A stretch of 64,000 bases of DNA from Hemerocallis citrina (GCA_017893485.1 CM030358.1:150797368-150861367), one strand, 5' to 3'; shown: positions 10,242-22,073, counted from the first letter of the stretch. The notes: generated by a model from the letters alone, not told the origin. Translations and numbers: made by a program.

Positions 10242-11954
10242 TGTAACATCTGTTTTTTTATTCCTTTATTATTTGATTTAAATTATTTTTAAATATATTT
10301 CTGAGTATATTTACCCCTATTAATTGATTTTATTAGTATTAGAATGATTAAATTGATATTTTGGGGTAAACGGAAAAAATGAAAATATAGGAGTTTTGAG
10401 ATGAGTTTTCTCGGAGGAGACAAATCCGATTTGACCCGAAATTTTTCTTGAGTATTTGTGCTCAATAGAGGATCAAATATTTGCTAATTTGAAGAAATTG
10501 CATTGTCATAGCATGAGGTTAGGAATTTTGAAGTTTGGCAATGAAAATTTCTTAGGAAAGTGACTTTTCTGTCTTTACTCACTAGCTCCCGCTATCTTAC
10601 AATCAGGAAAGTCAGGGATTGAGTGCTTTAGCCTGAGGTTCTGGTTCAGGGAGTGTGACTGCTTAAGGTTTAGGTTCAGGTTAACAGTAAGCATGACTTG
10701 CTTCCTTTCTTGTTACTGATCCTGTTACGGAGCTTATTAGGGATTCTTAACAGCTAAGGCAACTGAGCAAAGATGGAAATGGGCTTAGGCCCAAACCATA
10801 CCCCTAATTATTATTAAAAACCCTAAAATATTACTAGAGTGCCATTTCCCCATCCCCTTTTTCTTCCCCCCCCCATGGAACCCAATTAGGGTTTTTGAAA
10901 ATCCACCCAAATTTCACCTCCAACTTCTAATATTTTGGGGTTCCTAGAAGATTTTGGGTGCTCTTCCTCGTGGCAACATCGGTTTTGTGAGAAAGCTTCG
11001 AGAAGGTATATTAAATTGTATGATAGTTTGTTAGATTATATGCTTTTCATTTCTTTTGCTAGAAATTGATGTAGGAAGATGGATAGGGCATATGGAACGT
11101 ATTAGGAGTTAGAATTTGTACATATCATGGTGAAATTGTGAAGTGGTAATTTTGGCATAAAGCCAAATTTTAGGGATGTGAAGTTGGGTAAGAAATTTGA
11201 TTCTAGTAAGTTAGAAAATGCATAGGAGATTGTGGAGTAGTGTGGAAGTGTTAACATGAATTTAGGATGATTTTTATAGACTTAGAATTTAGTGAAAATG
11301 ATTAAGAAGGAATGTATAATATATGTGCACGCCGAGTGTTCGGTGACGTGCCCGAGCAAAATTTAGGAAAGAATTTGTTAGATTCGGGGGTGTCATTGAG
11401 TCTTATTATTATTGTTAACCCTAATTTGAGATACTAGGACAAAGAGGATTAAAGAAATTAGGAAATAGGAGATTTTCTTATTAGAAAGCCTCCGATCAAT
11501 ATGTGAGTTTTTGTATTGGGACTCGACTTCAAAATCTATCGATGTAGCTCACCTACTTATGTCTTTTGTGACGTGTGGGTGAAGACGGATTCAAATTTGG
11601 AGGTCCGTAGGTTGAGTTTTGAGTTTTATGCTAATCGGTTCTATAATTTTCCAATTAGGTTGAAAAAGTTGAACTTCGACAGGCTACCGGGCGGACGTGG
11701 GACATCGTTTGCTCGATCCGTCAGGTGAGTATGTTGTATCTATAAATATTTTATATTGTGGCCAAATTTTGTGGCTTTTTGATATATTTTGTAGAAGTTA
11801 TGCCAAAAATTGATTTTCAATGAAAATATGAATTTTTAAGGGTCCGAAAATGGGTTTTTGAGATATTTGGTGAAATTAACTATTTTAAGTATATAAAACC
11901 TATGTTATGGGTTAATGCGATGTGTTGAAATATAAAAGCTAAATATATTAAATG

Positions 11955-12300
11955 GTTTATGCATATATTTACCCCGTGCATGTTTCGTGCATGTTTTTGG
12001 GGATATATGCCGATATAGGTGAGTTGGTATATGTGGTGCCTTGTGTATAGGCTAACATGCTATGGATAGATGTTATGAGATGTAATTAGATGAAATTAGT
12101 GATCGTGGTCATGTTTTGGAGACCCGCGTATATATAGTGCATGTTTTATGCTTATTTTGGGGGCATATAGGCCCTTATAGGTGATTTTACTTACATAGAG
12201 CATTGGGTATGAGTTAGCATGCTATGATTGGTTGTTATGGAGTTCAATTAGACGAAATAAGCGATTGTGGCCATATCTCTTGGAAACCCGCAAATGTGAT
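11955..12300. repeat. Diverged ~180-bp direct duplication in S2
   Basis: Two successive stretches share the order GTGCATGTTT, GGGGRYATAT, ATAGGTGAKTT, RGCTARCATGCTATG, ATTAGAYGAAATWAG, GATYGTGGYCAT, AACCCGC. This is a decayed tandem duplication. Confidence 0.5.
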
Positions 12301-12311
12301 GTATGTTTGTG

Positions 12312-12330
12312 ATATATATATATATATATA
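12312..12330. repeat. (AT)n microsatellite
   Basis: A short alternating AT run in S2. Confidence 0.85.
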
Positions 12331-13015
12331 GATGATTATGGCTTGTGATGCAATAATTGATAAAACTAGTAAGTGAGTATACGTTTACAGTCTAATTATG
12401 TTCGTAATGAATTAGTGAGCAATAGTATGATATTATAATGTGATGAATTATACATTTTGATACTCTTACAATATAGAATAACATAATGTAGTTCTTTTAT
12501 AAATGTTATAACTTGGCGTATGCCTATATATGGTACAATGAGGTAATGAATAATATGGTATTCTTAATGTGGGATGTTGTGGCAAAATAAATATCTTGGC
12601 GCATTAATATTATGCAATAATATGATATGATGGTTTTATATGTTGAATGATAGGGTGTATGCATAATGTGGTATATTGATATGATGATTAATATCGTGAA
12701 CACCGGATATGCATTAAATGGTAAGATAAAAGATAAGATGGTATGTGCTAATAAAATGTGTCATTAATTCAAGTGATTAAAGTCGAGGTGGTGGCAATTA
12801 TTGAATACAAAGGTGTAATGTTTGTGTTGATAAAGTAAGATGGAAAGAGAAAATGGTTAATGTTAATAACAGTTAATTTTTGTTGATCAGTACCTACAGC
12901 AATCCTGGGGGTTTGGGCTAGACCTCCTAATACCCAAGGACCGGCTTGGTGGTTTTGGACCCAAACTATGTTTGGGGTAAGTGGATTTTATCGCCCAAGC
13001 TATCAGCTTGAGGCC

Positions 13016-13218
13016 CGGTTGTTCCCTCGATGACAGCTGTCGCGAGGAAGTGCCTAGTTTATCTGGGGTTAGTGGTTTTTCCCTCTTGACTTTGGCTGGG
13101 AGGAAGTACCCAGGTTACCTGGGGTTAGTGGTTTTTCCCTCTTGGCTTCGGCTGGGAGGAAGCCCCCAAGTTCTACTTGGTGTGAGTGGTTCCCTCGCTA
13201 GTTCGGCTAGGAGGAAGA
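13016..13218. repeat. Minisatellite of 56-58-bp units (3.5 copies) in S2
   Basis: Units begin GGTTKTTCCCTC, contain TCGGCTGGGAGGAAG or a near variant, and end GGGGTTAGT. The starts are at about 13016, 13072, 13128 and 13186. Flanking CCAAGCTATCGGCTT blocks recur at 12991, 13716 and 13782. Confidence 0.75.
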
Positions 13219-15256
13219 CGTAGCCTCGGACGAGTAAGACTCTAGGAGAGCATCGAGCCGATGGCTTTCAGTATGTTGGGATACTGTGGCTCACTGGTCG
13301 ACAAACTAATAAAATAACTAAGTGTAAATAAAAATGTGAGAGTAAAGAAAGTGGGACGTGAATTGTGAATGTGAAAGAAAGTGATTGTGAATAAAAATGG
13401 ATATGAAGGAATACGAGTGTATGTGGTTAATTTAAAATGAAAAGTAAAAGAGATGTGTGTTAATATAAATAGTATGAAGTAATTATATTATGTAAATGAT
13501 TATTAAAGTAAAATACAGTATGATATGAGTTGTTACACCTTGGAATTGTGTTGAGGAACTACCTGCCCGCTAATTCTGTGGAAATGGTGGGAACTACCTG
13601 CCTTGACATAATTCTTAGGGTGAGATGGTGAGTAGTTAATCTAATATCGGTAATGTGTAATGGACATGGAGAATTAAGTAAAGTGAAGATGAAAGTAATT
13701 GAAGTAAATTAATAACCAAGCTATCGGCTTGAGATGTGATGTGATATTACCCAGACTATGTGTTTGGGGTGCGGTGATTATTACCCAAGCTATCGGCTTT
13801 GGGGTGTGATATCTTATTGTCCAAACTATGTTTGGGATATGGAGTATAAATTGATGAGAATGAAAGTGAAATTAATGGTAACTTGAGATATAAGTGAAAA
13901 TGAAAGTAAGTTTAATTCTCAATAAAATTGAGTAGTAATTAAGTGATATAATGAGATGAGAATGAGATATAAAACATGCTTTTGATGCAATGAGAATAAG
14001 CATTCTAATTAGTGATGTGTTAATGATGTGATGAAATGCAAGTACCTCGCAAAGTGAAATGAAATGTGATGTTTGTGTTATATGACATAAATGAGTGCGA
14101 TATTCTGGGAATGAATGCATATGTTTATGATGCTATAAAAACAGATAAACGTGATGTTATACAATAAAATAAATACTTCTAATGAGATGTTAGGATGATG
14201 TAGATGGTATTGTTGTTTGGATGCGTGCGATGTATGTAATAAGAAAATGGTTATATTCACATAAATAACGAATTGCTGTTATGGCAATAATTGTAGAAGG
14301 ATGAATATTCGTGTTAAGGAATTCAAATTGAAAAGTAATGTATTGTATGTGAATTCGTATTACGCGAATGTAAAATAAGGATATATATGAGGTTGATGTG
14401 AAGCATATAATGAAATGTGTGAAGTTATGGATAATTATATAGTTGGATGCAAATTGGAAGAGTATTTTGATATAACATCGTATTGGTGATGTTTTTATGT
14501 TCAGACTTCAGGTTGCATCATCTTAACTTGATGTTTGTAAGTTTAATTTATTTTCTTTATACAATGTAATTTATTTATTAGATTAATGGTTATACTCACA
14601 CCAGAAATGGCTAACCCCTGTTGTTTTCTGGGGGTTAGGGGGGTCCCTCCCTGAGGGTGGACAACCCTAATTTTCCTGCAGGATGCTAGCAGCATGGTGA
14701 GGTAGTATAGAGCTAGATTTTGTACTTTTGTTGGAGCTGATCCATTATCTATGTACTTAGTATATGTAGAAAGGTGAATAGTTGATGTATTATTCTGTAT
14801 TATGGTAAAGTATATAGATGTAGTGCTGTGATGAAGTAAGAAAGCCCGTACCCACCTCGTTGTGGAGTATTGAGTTCTGTGGTTGGCTTTTAAAAAGGTT
14901 TTTCTAAATCTTTACAAAAATCTTATATGTTTTCAAAGGAATTAATGGTTTTTATTTAATATTTGATATTCTGTTATGAGTGGCCCTCGGAGCATGATAT
15001 TTATATTGCATGTGTGATTCTGCTCATTTTGGCCTGGGGAGCCCATGATTATATTTCCTGTATTGTGAGCTACGGAATTTAGAGCAGAATTTCGTAAGCC
15101 TTTTGTGTTTCGGGGCAGAAATTTTAGGGGAGATTCTGCCAAAATTTTATTTGAAATATACCTATCTTAGTTTATATTTAAAGTGATATAGAAATTGAGA
15201 GAATTGTATTTAGAAGCTTCGTTAGTCAAAAAAAAAATAAAAATTGGGGTGTTACA

Positions 15257-15261
15257 GCCAC
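15257..15261. repeat. TSD of S2, right copy (GCCAC)
   Basis: This matches 10237-10241; S1 sequence resumes here. Confidence 0.85.
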
Positions 15262-15496
15262 AGAATGATCCACGGAACGGAAATGATCTCTAATGTTCCG
15301 GGATAAGAGTGATGCTCATGAGATACTTGTGCAATGAAGGCTCCAGAATGAACTGCGGAGTGAGACGATCCCAAGTATTCCGGGACGATGGACGTAAGGG
15401 CCACAAAATGATTCACTGAATGTGATTGGTCTCCAATATTCCAAGAACGAGAGTCAATACTTGCAAAGTGTCTGAATCTTGTAGTAGTCATAGTAG

Positions 15497-15560
15497 TAGG
15501 ATGCATGGCGAGGGATCTAACCCTATAATGTGGAGTACGTAGGTGCTTGCCCTCAGACTT
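15497..15560 (+). repeat. Conserved U5 block of the Tekay-like LTR family
   Basis: CATGGCGAGGGATCTAACCCT followed by CTTGCCCTCAGACTTAT is the same block found inverted at 37471-37531, 44317-44366, 55303-55357 and about 32404-32440, and direct at 57688-57745. Its near-palindromic GAGGGATTGAACCCT core is kept in all copies. It ties S1 to GyB-GyE. Confidence 0.65.
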
Positions 15561-16051
15561 ATTTAAGATGTGGTGCATAGAATTCGAACAAGTATGCATT
15601 AGTGTTATTGTAGTATAATATCTGCATTAGGCATTAAGTCATATCATACACTAACATTGTTTAGGATAATCACTCTTTACACTTTTATATGCATTCAAGT
15701 TTGTGTTTGTTAAAGTAAGAGATTTCGTTATAATACAACATAATGAGGATCGTTGTTTATAACATTGCATCGGTTGTAAGCAACTGACGTGCCCACAGAT
15801 TTTCATTGCAGGACTTGATTGGATTGGCAAGGACATAAAGACGGTTGATAATAAAGATTATATTCATGATTAAAGCTGCTGATATTAGAGTTGTATTTCA
15901 TGCTGTATTTTATTTAACTTCTGCTGTATAGCTCTGTATTAAACATTGTTGTGTATTAAAAAGTTTTAATTTGCTTGTAAAATTGTACGAATTGAAGTAA
16001 AAGATCCTGTTGTACTACGAATTTCACGTAAATGGAATTCTGGGTGTTACA

Positions 16052-16056
16052 CAAAC
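16052..16056. repeat. TSD of S1, right copy (CAAAC)
   Basis: This matches 6049-6053; Gy0 sequence resumes here. Confidence 0.85.
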
Positions 16057-16261
16057 TCTGCGGGAGTCCAGGCTTTCGGTGCTCTGAACTACATAAGATG
16101 TCTATGAATGTCGTCGTTGATCCCGATTCGCAGATCCCTCTTATAGTACACATAAACACTCTTCATGTCAACGGTCTTTGCATCTCATCACGATCACTGC
16201 TGAAAGGGTCGTCATCTTCACCGCCATAGTTGACACCTAACATCTCAATGAATGACTCTTG
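16057..16261 (-). pseudogene. 5' end of Gy0 gag / leader
   Basis: This is the continuation of Gy0 beyond S1, ending at its PBS. Read on the minus strand it would hold the leader and first Gag codons. No clear domain is visible in 205 bases. The assignment rests on the TSD-defined junction and the adjoining PBS. Confidence 0.55.
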
Positions 16262-16274
16262 GGCTCTGGTACCA
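16262..16274 (-). other. Primer-binding site of Gy0
   Basis: On the minus strand this reads TGGTACCAGAGCC, one base from the initiator tRNA-Met complement. Confidence 0.7.
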
Positions 16275-16397
16275 CTTGACACATGACAGAATATAGACTG
16301 GTTATTTTCTTTTTTACAAACTTACGGTGCTTGAATTAACAAGGGTTTCATGAAGAATCGAGAGGATAATTTGAAGAAAAATTATTCGTTTTTGTTT

Positions 16398-16465
16398 GAA
16401 TAATAATAATAATAATAAGATTTTACATGATAACATAGATCCATATCATCTTATTATTATTATTC
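16398..16465. repeat. AAT/ATT hairpin
   Basis: GAATAATAATAATAATAAGAT-type sequence at 16398-16421 pairs with ATCTTATTATTATTATTC at 16448-16465 around a loop of about 26 bases. It could be a tiny MITE or expanded triplets on both arms. Confidence 0.6.
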
Positions 16466-16480
16466 ACGGACTTATAATAA

Positions 16481-16511
16481 GAATAAGAAACCCAAGTCAA
16501 ATTTTTATTTT
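16481..16511. repeat. 31-bp inverted repeat, left arm
   Basis: GAATAAGAAACCCAAGTCAA plus AT-rich bases; the reverse complement lies at 22966-22996 with one mismatch. The arms enclose Co2. Confidence 0.7.
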
Positions 16512-16705
16512 CTTCTTTACAAACTTACGGCGTCTTTTAATTGACGGACTAAACATGCATAAAAAGAAATCGAATAACCTAAACTAGAAGGAACAAAATA
16601 ACTGAAAGTATCCATAAACCAAGACAAAAAAAAGGATACGTACATAATTTGGTTATAAAATAACTTATCAAAATCTATCTGAAATGTGCTGATTCGCTGC
16701 ATTCC

Positions 16706-16827
16706 GTCGACTGCCCAAAAGTGGCGGTCGACTGCAAAAATACCAAAATCCAGTCAAAAAGTAATTTCGGTCGACTGCTAAAAAATGAACTATTTTGAGC
16801 AGTAGACTACATTTTCGGTCTGTCGAC
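16706..16827. promoter_or_regulatory. GTCGAC cluster in Gy0 LTR
   Basis: GTCGAC starts at 16706, 16727, 16770 and 16822; the first two are 21 bases apart. The context is mostly GGTCGACTGC, as in the other LTRs. Confidence 0.55.
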
Positions 16828-17008
16828 CGTTTTCTAACTGTTGTTGTGTGTTGCTATGTCCGATTGAAGGATACAATCGTATGTATACCTGTTTCGTGTT
16901 CTGCACCAGGTCATGCTGCAATGCATGAGGAGCCTTTCATTTTGGTTCGTGACTCAAACGTGATTAATGAGCAAGTTATTGCCAAAGCTGGACGATCTAA
17001 TTCAACAT

Positions 17009-17062
17009 GATATTTTGGTGTTGACCTGTAGGGTTATATGATTAGACAGATATTTTGGTGTT
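17009..17062. repeat. 24-base LTR scar between 14-bp direct repeats
   Basis: GATATTTTGGTGTT at 17009-17022 and 17049-17062 encloses GACC plus the first bases of the Co2 LTR (TGTAGGGTTATATGATTAGA, also at 22074). Confidence 0.65.
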
Positions 17063-18514
17063 TCGCTATATATGGCCGACTACTGTTCACTGGTCTGCTA
17101 TAAAGTAGGTTTATAGCAGACCATAGTGGAGTAAAAATTGCCAAATTTTGCATTTTTTAGGTAAATAGCCAACCATGGTTGATGCTCTAATAGGGCACTT
17201 AAAGTGGTAGGCATGATTTTTTTTAATCAATCTATCCTTTTCCTGAAGTGGTAGGCATGGTCAATACACTTGTAGGGTTATTGATCAATACACTTGGAAG
17301 GCCTGTAGTAGGATGCCCAGTTCTATTGATTTTTTTTAAATCAATATGGATTTTTTTTTTGTTGAGATCAAATTTTTTTAATTATTAACTGCACCAGTTA
17401 TTTATATCTCAATTTTTTTAATATAAGTTTAGATCTAATAATTTTTTTATCATTGTTAGATTTTTTTAAAAACTTATTGGTATTAACTTGACAATTTGAG
17501 ATTTTAGATGATATTGGTAGAAATAGTTATAATTAAAGGATTGTATAATTTTGCTTTCCGCCGCGTTGCATTTTTATACTGCCTGTGGATGTATGTGTAT
17601 GTTTGTGAGAATTCTTCCATGGCCAGAACTTGTTATCTTTTATTTTGTTGTTCAGTGATGTAAACCTCCTTATGTTGAGGTAGTTTTGTTATTCATTGAT
17701 GTAAACCTCCTTATGTTGAGATAGTTTTATTGTAATTTAATGTAAGTCTCATTATGTTGAGGTAGTTTAAATTTTGTAAATGTCGATGGAGCAAAGACAA
17801 AGCAAAGAAGGAGGACATGAAGACTAGATCTCTAGGTTCTCTATTGCAGGGATACATCTAAATATTGTTCTGGCCATGTGTTTGGTTGGGGGATGAATGT
17901 TTTTATTTTTGTTGATATTTCTGTTTTAAATTGCATTAAATGTTAATTGAGCCAAAAACAGATGTCTTTTAATTTTCTCATATAAAAATATCGAGTGGGA
18001 GAGGGTTCTTAATGAAACCCACGACCTTCCGTTATCTATTCATAATAGTATTGAAACGGTACATCGTCTTCTTTTGTGAAGCTCCCTAAAGGAGGGTACT
18101 TAACATGGACTATAAGTGTGAATTTCTTTAAGTTAGAATATGAATTGGTAGCATGAAAAGGGATTCTCCCATCGAGAACTTAATTCATGCAATCAATTTT
18201 AGATTCTTGATAATGGTGCACACTCGACCAATAAATAATGGTAAACTCCCCAACGAATATTTATCGTTAAGTATTGAAGGCCAAAGAAATCGGATGTTAA
18301 TTTGACATATCAAGTCTAAGAAAATTAATGGGTTTCCCGCTAGTTAGTGGGAGCAAATTTTCCCAACGAAATTTGTAACCATAGGACTAGTCATCCGATT
18401 TTTCTCTATAAGTTTATGGTTTGAGGAACCTCATAATGATTATGATGAGAATTCAAAAAGTTTTGTTTAAACCACTTTGCTCTAGTTCTTATATTATTTT
18501 AAAAATTATTTTAG
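17063..18514. other. Co2 5' flank and leader; no gene seen
   Basis: AT-rich sequence where the 5' LTR and leader of Co2 should be; no PBS or LTR end was found. It contains three copies of a GATGTAAACCTCCTTATGTTGAG unit (next entry), a GTGGTAGGCATG duplication (17205, 17248), and a segment (about 17990-18110) that looks like a copia leader. Confidence 0.4.
17654..17770. repeat. Three tandem ~48-bp units
   Basis: TGATGTAAACCTCCTTATGT starts at about 17656 and 17698; a third, diverged copy (TAATGTAAGTCTCATTATGT) follows at about 17739. Each is followed by TTGAGRTAGTTT. Confidence 0.75.
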
Positions 18515-19300
18515 ATGTCTTCCGGCATGAACCCACTCTTTATGATTTTTAAAGACAATAAGTTAGAAGGACCTAATTATGTTGTCTGGAAACACAATCT
18601 TGACATTGTCCTTACCTCTCAGAATTACAAATTTGTACTTCTAGAAAATAAACCTGATGAGCCCACGGATAAAACTTTCCAGGAAGATTTTGATTATCAT
18701 TAACCATGGGTTAAGGCTGATGACATGGCTAAATGTTATATTTTGGCGTCCATGTCAAATGTGCTTCAACACCAACATAATGAAATGCTGCATGCTTTGG
18801 ATATGATAACTAGCTTAAAAGAAATGTTTGCCAGTCAATCGCGAGCCGCAAGGCAAGTTGCGATGAAAGAAATAATGAATGCTGAGATGGCCGAGGGTAC
18901 TCCTGCTCGTGAGCATGTCTTGAAAATGATGGGGTTCCTTAATGAACTTCAGATTCTTGGTGCAGTAATCGATAAGGAAACCCAAGTTGATATGATTCTT
19001 CAGATGCTACCACACTCATTCAATCAGTTCACGCTCAATTACAATATGAGCAAAATGAATCTGTCCCTTTCCGAACTGATGAATGAGTTGATTGCGGCTG
19101 AAGGTATCGTTAAGCCAAAAAGTAGTATTTTCATTGGTGAAACTTCTTCTATCAAACCGAAAGGTAAGATAGGAAAGAAGAAGAAAGGCAAAAATTTTAA
19201 TAGTAAATCTGGTTTTGGGAAACCAACAAAGCTTGTGAATTAGGAAAATAAACCAAAGGGAAAATGTTTCCACTGCGGTATCAAAGGGCATTGGAAAGGG
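18515..19300 (+). pseudogene. Co2 gag with zinc knuckle
   Basis: It starts MSSGMNPLFMIFKDNKLEGP with the copia Gag motif NYVVWKHNLDIVL. One stop (about 18701) separates it from the UBN2-type capsid part (MAKCYILASMSNVLQHQHNE through AEGTPAREHVLKMMGFLNEL to LPHSFNQFTLNYNMSK). A basic tail and stop (19241) precede the zinc knuckle CFHCGIKGHWKGNC at about 19269-19310. The Gag is close to full length, with two stops, so inactive. Confidence 0.9.
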
Positions 19301-19306
19301 AATTGC

Positions 19307-20537
19307 GTGAAATATCTGGCAAAGAAAAATGCCAACTCAGGTATGCCTGAATCACTAGTTGTTGAAACATGTTTCGTGGAGAAGTCTATAGACACTTGGT
19401 GTTTTGACTCAGGAGCCACTAACCATGTTTGTAATTCCATGCAGGGGTTCAAGACAAAAAGGAAACTAAGTGATGGAGAAGTTGACATTTATCTAGGATC
19501 ACAACATCGAGTTAAAGCTGTAGCAGTAGGATCAGTTAATTTGCAGTTTAGTTATGGAAGATCTTTAGTTTTGAATAATGTTCTTTATGTTTCAGATATG
19601 AGGAGAAATTTAATTTCAGTTAAATCTTTATGGAAACATGGATATTCTACTTTATTTGAGGACAAAGCCATAGTTCGTAAGAATGGTAAGTTTATTTGTT
19701 CTGGAATAATAAAAGATGAATTATATTTGCTTCATACTATTTCTTCCAAACTGCCTATTAATGAAACTAATGCCTTATCTAGTACTATATCTAACAAAAG
19801 AAAAATACCTTCTAGTAATTCTAAGGCTTTTTGGCACTTACGTCTAGGACATATTAACCCTGATAGGATTGACAAATTGGTGAAAAGTTGATCTTTGGGT
19901 CCCTTGGCAGAGGAGCCTATGCCAGTTTGTGAATCTTGTTTGCAAGGGAAAATGACTAGAAGACCGTATTCTGGAAAAGGAAATAGAGTCAAAGAACCTT
20001 TAGAATTGGTACACACAGATGTATGCGGACCTATGTGCACTAGTGTAAGGGGAGGCTATGAGTATTTTGTGACTTTCACAGATGATTACTCAAGATATGG
20101 TTATGTATCCTTAATGCGTCACAAGTCTGAAACTTTTGAGAAATTCAAGGATTTTAAGACAAAAAGTGAAAAGCAATTAGGTAAACACTTGAAGATTCTT
20201 CGATCAGATCGATGAGGAGAGTACCTCTCTAGTGAGTTTCTGGATTATCTTACGCAATGTGGGATTGTACCCCAGTTATCTGCACCTAACTGTCCCCAAC
20301 AGAATGGTGTGACTGAGAGGAGGAATAGGACTTTACTTGATATGGTTAGATCTATGATGAGTTACACTACATTACATATATCATTTTGGGGATATGCCTT
20401 ACTTACAGTAGTTTATCTTTTGAACTTGGTTCCATCTAAGGCTGTTGATAGCACACCTACTCAGTTATGGAGTGGGAGACAACCAAGTATACAACATTTG
20501 CGTATATGGGGTTGTACTGCATATGTGCGAAAGCAAT
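19307..20537 (+). pseudogene. Co2 protease and integrase
   Basis: The protease motif is TWCFDSGATNHVC with DSG intact. GAG-pre-integrase follows (FWHLRLGHINPDRIDKL) with zinc-binding H-H and CESC. The integrase core has the first catalytic Asp in LVHTDVCGP, the second in LRSDR just before a stop (20214), and the Glu in NGVTERRNRTLLD. Stops are at about 19889, 20214 and 20537. The order PR-IN upstream of RT proves Ty1/copia. The catalytic residues survive, so the nonsense changes were later events. Confidence 0.9.
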
Positions 20538-20548
20538 AACCAGATAAG

Positions 20549-22020
20549 TTGGGAACAAGATCAGAAGCTTGTCTGTTCATTAGGTATCCAAAAGGAACTC
20601 GTGGAGGCATGTTTTATAGTCCTAGTGAACTGAAAGTACTTGTTTCAACACATGTTGTTTATCTAGAGAAAGACTATGTGATGAAACATATTTTACAAAG
20701 TGACTTGATTTTGCATGAGTTTTCAGATAATCCGATACTAAGTCCTGATAGTATAGATGCAAATTTACCTGATACTACTTTAGTTACCACAGAAAATTCT
20801 AATATTGCACCGGTACTTCGTCGTAGTGGGAGAGAAACCAGACTACCTAGCAGATACATGCTTTTGGTCCGGGCCCATCCCTGATGAGCATGACTCAGAT
20901 CCCAGACACCACAAAGAGGCACTAAAAGATGTTGACTCAGAATCCTGGCAAAAGGCCATGAAATCAGAAATGGAGTCTATGCACTCTAACAAAGTCTGGA
21001 ATCTTGTAGAACCACCTGCAAATATTAAACCTATTAGATGCAAGTGGGTATAAAAGAGAAAGAGAGGAGTAGATGGGAAGGTTGAAACCTTCAAGGCACG
21101 ATTAGTGGCAAAGGATTTTAATCAAAAGGAAGGCATTGATTATGAAGAAACATTTTCACCAGTGGCTATGTTGAAATCTATTCGAACTCTCTTATCCATT
21201 GCAGCTCATTCGATTATGAAATTTGGCAAATGGATGTCAAGACCGCATTCTTAAATGGGCGTCTTGAAGAAGAGATTTACATGTCTCAACCAGATGGTTT
21301 CATAGTTAAGGGCCAAGAGGATAAAGTATGCAAGTTGGATAGATCCATTTATGGACTAAAACAAGCATCTAGGAGTTGGAACATGTGCTTTGATCAAAAG
21401 ATAAAGTCCTATGATTTCGATCAAAACGAAGATGAACACTGTGTGTACAAAAAGATTGTGGGCAAAGTAGTGGTATTTTAAATTCTTTATGTTGATGACA
21501 TTCTGCTCATTGGTAATGATGTAGAAGTCATGACAAATATCAAGATTTGGTTGTCAAAACAGTTTGATATGAAGGACTTGGGGAAGCTAGTTATATTCTT
21601 GGCATTAAGCTCTTTCGAGATCGCTAGAAAAGAAAAATTGGACTTTCCCAAGCTACGTATATAGATAAGATACTAGTTCGTTTTGGCATGCAAAATTATA
21701 AGAAAGGTTTTTTTACCTTTTAGACACTGAATACCTTTTTCCAAAGAACAGTGTCCAAAAACAGCTGAGGAAAGAGAGAAAATGAGATCAGTTCCTTATG
21801 CATCAGCAGTAGGAAGTCTCATGTATGCTATGCTATGTACATGACTAGACATATGTTACGCAGTTGGCATGGTCAGCAGGTATTAATCAGATCCAGGCTT
21901 CGAACATTGGTTAGCTGTTAAACACATATTGAAGTATGTCAATGCTACAAAAGATTATGTGTTAGTATACAGCAGTTCCGAATTGTCACCAAGAGGGATC
22001 AGATTGCTATTTTTTGAGTG
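20549..22020 (+). pseudogene. Co2 reverse transcriptase and truncated RNase H
   Basis: The integrase tail (SEACLFIRYPKGTRGGMFYS) leads into RT: SWQKAMKSEMESMHSNKVW, then [19 protein letters not shown], a frameshift near 21220, [33 protein letters not shown], a stop, and the catalytic LYVDDILLIG at about 21487-21515. The connection region (LAVKHILKYVNATKDYVLVY) is present, but RNase H motifs after it are missing: the frame ends at about 22018 and jumps to the 3' non-coding end. There are several stops and at least two frameshifts. Confidence 0.9.
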
Positions 22021-22061
22021 ATTGTTAGTATGCCCTCAAAGTTTATCTTTAAACTGTGAGT

Positions 22062-22073
22062 GCAAGTGGGAGT
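22062..22073 (+). other. Polypurine tract of Co2
   Basis: The purine-rich GCAAGTGGGAGT lies immediately before the LTR start. Confidence 0.7.

Larger units (their letters stand above)
10242..15256 (+). repeat. Giant non-coding solo LTR (or LARD) S2, 5.0 kb
   Basis: Ends are TGTAACA and TGTTACA, flanked by 5-bp GCCAC duplications, as for an LTR-retrotransposon. No coding domain, PBS or PPT was found in 5,015 bases, and I found no repeat of the 5' end inside, so a solo LTR fits best. About 570 bases in lies ATTATTAAAAACCC with an ACC-rich leader (possible promoter), leaving over 4 kb of R/U5. Orientation is taken from that. The inside is AT-rich with minisatellites. LARDs with LTRs over 4 kb are known in plants; a non-autonomous element with degenerated internal LTR edges is the alternative. 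Confidence 0.65.
6054..16051 (+). repeat. Solo gypsy LTR S1, interrupted by two later insertions
   Basis: It starts TGTAACATCCC and ends GGGTGTTACA, flanked by CAAAC on both sides and with no internal region. Subtracting LN1 (6147-7930 plus TSD) and S2 (10242-15256 plus TSD) leaves about 3.2 kb. The U3 has G-box motifs and a TATA box at 8524. The long R/U5 contains degenerate repeats (9261-9470; 10182-10241 continuing at 15257). Near its end is a block (15497-15560) that the Tekay-like LTRs of GyC-GyE also carry. It is therefore a plus-oriented relative of that family, left by LTR-LTR recombination. Confidence 0.85.
16275..17008 (-). repeat. Probable 5' LTR of Gy0
   Basis: The region outside the PBS, with no ORF I recognise. 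It holds a duplicated TTTTACAAACTTACGG block (16312 and 16515), an AT-rich hairpin (16398-16465) and a GTCGAC cluster (16706-16827). The outer edge is not defined; 17008 is where the direct repeats of the next feature begin. The small plus ORF at 16795-17010 is unrecognised. Confidence 0.45.

Noticed and set aside
13016..13218. Minisatellite considered as CRISPR-like array
   Set aside because: Units are contiguous without unique spacers, and this is plant DNA.
16795..17010. 71-codon plus ORF ending LVRDSNVINEQVIAKAG
   Set aside because: Looks protein-like in part but I recognise no family, and it lies in a presumed LTR; not called as a gene.
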